Shown in pieces: positions 58,813-64,000 of a stretch of DNA of 64,000 nt (positions are counted from its first letter, which is position 1; each line of letters opens with the position of its first letter). Source of the DNA: Shinella sp032095155 (GTDB lineage: Bacteria > Pseudomonadota > Alphaproteobacteria > Rhizobiales > Rhizobiaceae); NCBI RefSeq assembly GCF_049199905.1, contig NZ_JBLZPK010000013.1, positions 7,009 through 71,008 on the forward strand, written 5' to 3'. The notes beneath the pieces were generated by a model, which searched no databases, was not told where the DNA came from, and was given only the letters and a program-made list of their open reading frames with translations. The translations under genes and the position numbers were made by a program.

Positions 58813-61800
58813 TTACTCCGCCGCCTCCCGCTGCAACGCCGAAAACTGCGTCAGCCAGGCGCGCATGGAGGCCGGGCGCACCGGTTTGTTCTGCACGAGG
58901 ATATTGTCCCGATCCGCCTCGGCACGTACCTCCGGTGTGCGGTCGGCGGTGACCAGCAGGGCGGGGATTTCGCGGGCGAGCGCGGTTCGGAGTCTTGCGA
59001 TGGCCGCAATGCCGGTGCCGTCGTCGAGATGGTAGTCGGCGATCACGGCATCGACGGCCGGCGGGCCGGCGGCGACCAGTGCTTCTACGGCCGCGACGGA
59101 TTCGGCGAGCGTCACCGTGCAGCCCCAGCCGGAAAGCAATAGGCGCATGCCGTCGAGGATTTTCGGTTCGTTGTCGATGCAGAGCACGCGCAGACCCTTC
59201 AGCGGCTCGTCGCTGACGGGCACGGCGGCCGGTTTGTCAGCGACGTGGCGGCTGGCGGCAGCATCGATCGGTACGCGCACCTTGAAGCTGGTGCCACGGC
59301 CGGGCGTCGATTGCAGCTCGACGGGGTGCGACAGCACGCGCGAGATGCGATCGACGATGGAGAGGCCGAGCCCGAGGCCCGGCGCGGTGCGCGCGCCCTC
59401 GTCGAGCCGGGCGAATTCCTTGAAGACCGTGCGGAATTTCGAGGCGGGAATGCCGATGCCGGAATCGAGCACCTGGATGACCGCGTGCCCACCCTTGCGG
59501 CGCACACCGACCAGCACCTTGCCGGACTGGGTGTATTTGATGGCGTTCGACACGAGGTTCTGCACGACGCGGCGCAGCAGGTTCGGGTCGGTGCGGATGG
59601 CGAGCGAGCTGGAGAGCACGGTCAGCTTAAGGTTCTTCGCCCGCGCCATCGGCGCGAAGTCGGTTTCGATGCGTTTCAACAGGTCCTTCAGCGCCACCGT
59701 CTGCACGCGGGGCTTCATCGCGCCGGTATCGAGGCGGGAAATGTCGAGCACGGCGCCGAGGATCGCTTCCACCGATTCCAGCGAGGAATCGATGTTGTAG
59801 ATCATCTCGCGGTTCTCCGTTTCGCCGAGCCGTTCGACGAGCGAGGAGGAATAGAGGCGGGCGGCATTGAGCGGCTGGAGAATATCGTGCCCGGCGGCGG
59901 CGAAGAAGCGGGTCTTGCCGATATTGGCTTCCTCGGCGGCGGCGCGCGCCTCGGCAAGCTCGGTGTTGACGCGGGTCAGTTCGGCGGTGCGCTCGGCGAC
60001 GCGGTGTTCCAGCGTCTCGTTGACCTGTTTCAGCGCGCGGTCGGCGGCCACACGGTCGGTAATGTCGGTATAGGTGGAGACGAAGCCCTTTTCCGGCATG
60101 GCATTGGTGCGCACTTCCACGATGCGCTCGCCGCCTGCCAGCACCAGCGCGAAGGGCTCGTCATAGGTCATGGTGCGGGTGACGGTGACGGCGCGCTCCT
60201 CCTCCGCGATATCGCCGCGCTCGGCGAGGATTTCCACGATGTCGGACAGCGGAAAGCCGACCTGGCCGACATATTCCGGCAGGTCGAGCAGCTGGCGGAA
60301 GCGGCGGTTCCAGACGGTGAGGTTGCCGGCGCTGTCGAAGACGGCGATGCCCTGGTCCATCTGGCCGAGCGCCGTCTGCAGCATATCCTGATTGTATTGC
60401 AGCGCCTCGCTGGCCTGGTCGAGCAGCCAGTCGGTGTCTGTCGGCGTGTCGTCGATGCGCTGGAGCACGAGGGAGAGAACGAGGCGGGCGGATGAGGAGC
60501 CGATGGCGCTGCCGAGCAATTGTTCGGAGAAATGCACGATGGCCGCATCGGCCGGCGCATTGTCCTCCAGCCAGCGGCCGACCTGCCGCTCATACGTGTG
60601 GAACGAGCGTTGCATGCGCTCCTCGCCGAGATATTTGCCAATGGTCGTCTTGAGGTCGCGCACGGTGACTTTCGTGCGGCGGCCGCGGAAGGCGCGCTCA
60701 AGGCGGGGCTTGGAACGGATGAAGGTGCCGGCCTGGAGCCGCTCCAGCGAGGTCGGATTGCGCGTCAGCGAGCCGATGACATAGGCGCCGACATTGACCA
60801 TCATCGCAACGAGCGTAGCGTTGACCAGCGGATCGGCATTCGCACCGGTGAAGACGGTGGAGCCGGGGAAGAGGAAGCCGAGAATGGTTTCGGCGACATA
60901 GGCATTGTCGGCCACCCCGATGCTCGGCAGGAACAGCAGATAGGCCCAGACGACGAGGCCTGAGATCATGCCGGCCATGGCGCCGCGCGCATTGGCATTG
61001 CGCCAGAACAGGCCGCCGAGCATGGTCGGTGCGACCTGGGCCACGGCGGCAAAGGCGAGCAGGCCCATCGAGGCGAGGCCGGCATTGGCGGTGGCGGCGC
61101 GGTAATAGGCATAACCCAGCAGCAGCACGAAGAAGATCGCCAGCCTGCGGATGATGAGCAGCATGCGCGACAGGTCGTCCTGCTGCTCGACGCCGCCGAT
61201 GAGATTTCGCCGGAGCACGACGGGAATGACGATGTCGTTCGACACCATGATGGAGAGCGCCACCGAGGCGACGATGACCATGGCGGTGGCGGCGGAAAAG
61301 CCGCCGACGAAGGCAATCAGGGTCAGCACCGGCTGGTCGAGCGCGAAGGGCAGGGTCAGCACATAGAGGTCGCCGTCGCCTGATCCGTTGAAGGTCATGA
61401 CGCCGCCGATGGCGACCGGCAGCACGAAGAGATTGATGGCGACGAGATAGAGCGGGAAGAGGATGCCGGCGGTGCGCAGTTCGCCGGCCGTGCGGTTTTC
61501 GACCACGGTCACATGGAACTGGCGCGGCAGCATGATGATGGCGAAGGCGGAGAGCACGATGAGCAGGACCCAGCGCGCCACCGGCGTCTCGTAGGTCAGC
61601 GCCTGCATGACGCGCTCGTTCTGCGAGGCTTCTCGCCAGAGATCGCCCGGCCCGTCGAACATCACATAGAGAACATAGAGGCCGACGGAGGCGATGGCGA
61701 TGAGCTTGACCAGCGATTCCATCGAGATCGCGAGGATCAGGCCGTCCTGGTGCTCGGTCGCGTCCGTGTGGCGCGTGCCGAAGACGATGGCGAAGCAGGC

Positions 61801-62313
61801 GAGGAAGAGCGTGACGACCAGCGGCAGGTCGATGAGCCCGCCGGAGGCGGCGATGCCGAAACCGGCCGTATCGACCATGGCCGACACCGAGCTCGACACG
61901 GCTTTCAGCTGGAGCGCGATATAGGGGATGTAGCCGATCAGCGAGATGAACGCGACGACGGCGGCGACACCGGGGTTCTTGCCGTATCGGGCGGCGACGA
62001 AATCGGCAATCGAGGTGAGCCGTTCGGATTTGGCCAGCGTCACGATGCGGCGGATCAGCGGCATGCCGAGCGTGAACATCAGGATCGGGCCGATATAGAT
62101 GCCGGCGAATTCCAGGCCATGGGTCGTCGCGAGGCCCACGCCGCCGAAATAGGTCCAGGACGTGCAGTAGATCGCAAGGCTCAGCGCATAGACGAGCGGG
62201 CGGCCCTTGACGGCGCGCTCGGAGCGTTTTGCCTTGCGATCGCCGTAGCTTGCGACCGCAAAGAGCAGCAAGAGATAGGCGAGCGCGAGCGCGAATATCA
62301 GCGAGCCCGGCAT
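58813..62313 (-). CDS. SLC5-transporter-fused hybrid histidine kinase, CrbS-like
   Basis: An 1166-residue membrane kinase. Residues 1-~500 are a sodium/solute-symporter-like domain with about thirteen TM segments (SIADFVAARYGKNPGVAAVV is typical). Then a linker, a PAS domain (MDQGIAVFDSAGNLTVWNRR), a coiled coil, a dimerisation domain with H809 in GHDILQPLNAARLY, an ATPase domain (NLVSNAIKYT, GLGLGLSIV) and a C-terminal receiver with D1093 (VIADYHLDDG). GGGAGGAAGC precedes the ATG at 62313. The layout is that of CrbS/MxtR, which respond to acetate flux; the adjacent LuxR regulator supports it. Confidence 0.88.
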   Translation of the reverse strand: MPGSLIFALALAYLLLLFAVASYGDRKAKRSERAVKGRPLVYALSLAIYCTSWTYFGGVGLATTHGLEFAGIYIGPILMFTLGMPLIRRIVTLAKSERLTSIADFVAARYGKNPGVAAVVAFISLIGYIPYIALQLKAVSSSVSAMVDTAGFGIAASGGLIDLPLVVTLFLACFAIVFGTRHTDATEHQDGLILAISMESLVKLIAIASVGLYVLYVMFDGPGDLWREASQNERVMQALTYETPVARWVLLIVLSAFAIIMLPRQFHVTVVENRTAGELRTAGILFPLYLVAINLFVLPVAIGGVMTFNGSGDGDLYVLTLPFALDQPVLTLIAFVGGFSAATAMVIVASVALSIMVSNDIVIPVVLRRNLIGGVEQQDDLSRMLLIIRRLAIFFVLLLGYAYYRAATANAGLASMGLLAFAAVAQVAPTMLGGLFWRNANARGAMAGMISGLVVWAYLLFLPSIGVADNAYVAETILGFLFPGSTVFTGANADPLVNATLVAMMVNVGAYVIGSLTRNPTSLERLQAGTFIRSKPRLERAFRGRRTKVTVRDLKTTIGKYLGEERMQRSFHTYERQVGRWLEDNAPADAAIVHFSEQLLGSAIGSSSARLVLSLVLQRIDDTPTDTDWLLDQASEALQYNQDMLQTALGQMDQGIAVFDSAGNLTVWNRRFRQLLDLPEYVGQVGFPLSDIVEILAERGDIAEEERAVTVTRTMTYDEPFALVLAGGERIVEVRTNAMPEKGFVSTYTDITDRVAADRALKQVNETLEHRVAERTAELTRVNTELAEARAAAEEANIGKTRFFAAAGHDILQPLNAARLYSSSLVERLGETENREMIYNIDSSLESVEAILGAVLDISRLDTGAMKPRVQTVALKDLLKRIETDFAPMARAKNLKLTVLSSSLAIRTDPNLLRRVVQNLVSNAIKYTQSGKVLVGVRRKGGHAVIQVLDSGIGIPASKFRTVFKEFARLDEGARTAPGLGLGLSIVDRISRVLSHPVELQSTPGRGTSFKVRVPIDAAASRHVADKPAAVPVSDEPLKGLRVLCIDNEPKILDGMRLLLSGWGCTVTLAESVAAVEALVAAGPPAVDAVIADYHLDDGTGIAAIARLRTALAREIPALLVTADRTPEVRAEADRDNILVQNKPVRPASMRAWLTQFSALQREAAE

Positions 62314-62498
62314 GCTTCCTCCCGCAGTCCATCGGCCTTTGCAGCCAGAATAGGGCAAAGCGGGCGCGAAGGAAATTGCGCCGAAGGTCTGAGGCGGGAA
62401 AGACGCCGCGGATAAACCCTCAATATTGATGGAGTGCAGTTTCCTCCTGCAAAAAACTGCACTAGTTTGCTTTTGCGTCGCAGCAAAAGGAGAGGCTT

Positions 62499-62939
62499 AT
62501 GCTCAATGAGTTCAAGGCGTTTATCGCCCGCGGCAATGTCATGGACCTTGCGGTGGGTGTCATCATCGGTGCAGCCTTCAACAAGATCGTCGAATCCGTC
62601 GTCAACGACCTCGTCATGCCGATCGTCGGTGCGCTGACCGGGGGCGGTTTCGATTTTTCCAACTATTTCATCGCGCTGTCGAGCAATGTGACGGCGACGT
62701 CGCTGGCTGCCGCCCGCGAGCAGGGCGCTGTCTTCGCTTACGGCAATTTCATCACCGTCTTCATCAACTTCGTCATCCTCGCCTGGATCATCTTCCTGAT
62801 GATCAAGGGCGTGAACCGCATGCGCGCATCGCTGGAAAGGGAAAAGGCGGAAGGTGCCGCCGAGCCCGCGCCGCCGCCGGAAGACGTTCAGCTTCTCACG
62901 GAAATCCGCGACCTCTTGAAAAGCCGCCCGGCCGTCTGA
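62499..62939 (+). CDS. mscL: Large-conductance mechanosensitive channel
   Basis: A 146-residue MscL pentameric channel that opens under membrane tension to release solutes during osmotic down-shock. The N-terminal MLNEFKAFIARGNVMDLAVG and TM1 (VGVIIGAAFNKIVESVVNDL), periplasmic loop, TM2 (FITVFINFVILAWIIFLMIK) and cytoplasmic helix (LLTEIRDLLKS) are all present. AAAGGAGAGG is a strong ribosome binding site. A bidirectional terminator follows. Confidence 0.95.
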   Translation: MLNEFKAFIARGNVMDLAVGVIIGAAFNKIVESVVNDLVMPIVGALTGGGFDFSNYFIALSSNVTATSLAAAREQGAVFAYGNFITVFINFVILAWIIFLMIKGVNRMRASLEREKAEGAAEPAPPPEDVQLLTEIRDLLKSRPAV

Positions 62940-62961
62940 GGTTTCGTAAGCTGAGATTTGC

Positions 62962-62989
62962 ATAAAGGCCCGGTTCGCCGGGCCTTTAT
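62962..62989. terminator. Bidirectional terminator after mscL
   Basis: ATAAAGGCCCGG and CCGGGCCTTTAT pair perfectly around a TTCG tetraloop, giving short T-rich ends on both strands. It stops mscL transcription and reaches into the last bases of the convergent gene ending at 62986. Confidence 0.85.
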
Positions 62990-63873
62990 CTTGCCGGCCA
63001 GCCGTTGGCGCGGGCGTCTTCCAGCGTTGCGAGAAGCGCATCTTTCGGCGGGAGGCCGAGCTTTTCGGATTGGCGTTGCAGCCAGCGTGCATGCACCAGG
63101 CGGATCTCGACGGGAATGCGCGGCAGGCCGAGGGCGAGCGCCACCGCCATGCGGTGCTTGCCATTGGTGTGGCGCACGAGCCGGCCATCGGCGTCAATCG
63201 CGATACCGATATCGCGTTCGGCGAAGTCCTGCCAGAACGTGCGCGTCCAGCGGTGCCGGTGGCCGGTCTGGCCGCGCAAGCCAAGATCGGAATGCGGCAC
63301 GATGCCGTTCTTCTCGATATCAGAGATCAGGGCGAGATAGTATTCAAAATAGCCGTCGAGCTTGTCCGTGGTGTCGAGCGCTATGCGGTTGCGGCGGACC
63401 GTTTCTCCCTTGGCGATCCGCTCGGCATATCGCTTGTAACGCGGTCCATTCCGGAAGTTTTCCCGGTTCTTGCAAAGCTCGACGATCTCCGCGTGGGAAT
63501 ATGACTTATCCACGGGAGCAAGAATGGATCGCCAGTCGCTTCCATCGAGGAAATGCGTGCCGATCCAGCGGATGCGGCCATGATCCACGACGTGATCGAG
63601 CAGGCGCATCGTGACGGCCTTTGGATCGATCGATAGCAGGAGGGCATCGGAGAAGTGGAAATGCGCCTGCGCGGCTGGCAACGCACGGCCGCCCTCCGCT
63701 TCGAGGCGCTTTACAGCGCGATTGAAACGTCCGGAAAAGCCGATATGGGCCGCCGTGAAATCATGCAGCGGCACCCAGTCGAGCGCGCGCCGCAGGAGCG
63801 TGGACTTTGGCGGCCGGGTGCCGGCGGGCATCTTCACGTAAGCCGGCCCTGGAAATGTCTGCTGCTCCGTCAA
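62986..63873 (-). CDS. ParB/sulfiredoxin-fold-like hypothetical protein
   Basis: A 295-residue protein. Residues ~222-265 resemble a ParB/Srx-type fold (GIAIDADGRLVRHTNGKHRM, then ALALGLPRIPVEIRLVH): a glycine-turn strand, an x-G-x-HR motif and an IPV strand. Other parts are charged and helical, with no export signal. ParB-fold proteins bind nucleotides or cut DNA; the HR motif supports such a role but does not identify it. It starts at 63873 without an obvious ribosome binding site. Convergent with mscL. Confidence 0.55.
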   Translation of the reverse strand: MTEQQTFPGPAYVKMPAGTRPPKSTLLRRALDWVPLHDFTAAHIGFSGRFNRAVKRLEAEGGRALPAAQAHFHFSDALLLSIDPKAVTMRLLDHVVDHGRIRWIGTHFLDGSDWRSILAPVDKSYSHAEIVELCKNRENFRNGPRYKRYAERIAKGETVRRNRIALDTTDKLDGYFEYYLALISDIEKNGIVPHSDLGLRGQTGHRHRWTRTFWQDFAERDIGIAIDADGRLVRHTNGKHRMAVALALGLPRIPVEIRLVHARWLQRQSEKLGLPPKDALLATLEDARANGWPAR

Positions 63874-63932
63874 CCCTCTACCCGGCCCGTTTTCTGACCG
63901 TCAGCGCAGGAGGTGGCAACGGCCGGGCATCC

Positions 63933-64000
63933 ATGGCAAATAAACGACCATTTGCAAAGACCCGGCCGCTACAGGTTGCAGCGACGAGAACCCGCAGGAA
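63933..64000 (+). CDS. Possible start of a rightward gene cut by the window edge
   Basis: ATG 63933 opens a frame (MANKRPFAKTRPLQVAATRT) that runs to the end of the window. AGGAGG lies upstream at 63908-63913 but about 20 bases away, which is too far for a normal start, so this could also be chance. The divergent orientation to the ParB-like gene would be sensible. Confidence 0.3.
   Translation, partial: MANKRPFAKTRPLQVAATRTRR

Overview
The window looks like a chromosomal scaffold piece from a rhizobial alphaproteobacterium (Rhizobiaceae: Rhizobium, Agrobacterium, Ensifer or Shinella-like; the genus cannot be fixed from sequence alone). The signs are a PodJ-type polarity protein, a TIGR02186 plus TauE/SafE pair, a DUF6460 membrane protein, a long-type acyl-CoA dehydrogenase in a beta-oxidation operon, a Lhr-like helicase/PdeM pair, and high-GC codon use from about 13.8 kb onward. 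One run of 109 undetermined bases (51400-51508) marks an assembly gap. All family calls were made by eye from motifs; no searches were run.

Region 1 (1-13.8 kb) is an accessory island. It is AT-richer and mosaic, mostly unfamiliar genes, with one decayed IS3-family element. Its best-defined part is a tight block at 1687-4973: a one-TM protein with a predicted beta-rich domain, a SAM methyltransferase, a zinc deaminase and a nucleotide-sugar dehydrogenase, joined by 1-4 base overlaps, facing a convergent phosphoribosyltransferase. The set looks like a small pathway that builds or alters a nucleotide-like molecule beside a membrane protein. It is the leading candidate for an undescribed system. 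The rest holds a membrane/zinc-ribbon protein, two linked unknown genes, a two-gene unit sharing a domain, an orphan PD-(D/E)XK nuclease and a GIY-YIG protein. Pieces of two gene 3' ends (a GNAT acetyltransferase and a secreted protein) recur between these modules, as if the island grew by repeated insertion and recombination at related sequences.

Region 2 (13.8-34.4 kb) starts with a signalling operon: molybdopterin-oxidoreductase-like secreted protein, hybrid histidine kinase and HD-GYP regulator. Then come tRNA-Gly(CCC), an amino-acid ABC transporter, an SDR enzyme, a GH42 beta-galactosidase, a processive GT2 glycosyltransferase, a binding protein, a LexA-like repressor, two divergent EamA exporters, a three-gene CHASE3 kinase/receiver/HWE-type kinase operon, a cupredoxin, ribosomal protein S21 and a cold-shock protein.

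Region 3 (34.6-51 kb) has a five-gene leftward beta-oxidation operon behind a perfect palindrome, podJ, the TauE/SafE-TIGR02186 pair, an HxlR regulator, and the PdeM nuclease with its Lhr-like helicase.

Region 4 (51-64 kb), after the gap, carries YitT, TPR-methyltransferase, CAP-domain lipoprotein, monooxygenase and MATE genes, pyrD with a DUF952 gene, a CrbS/CrbR-like pair (transporter-fused kinase and LuxR-type regulator, convergent), mscL and a ParB-fold-like protein.
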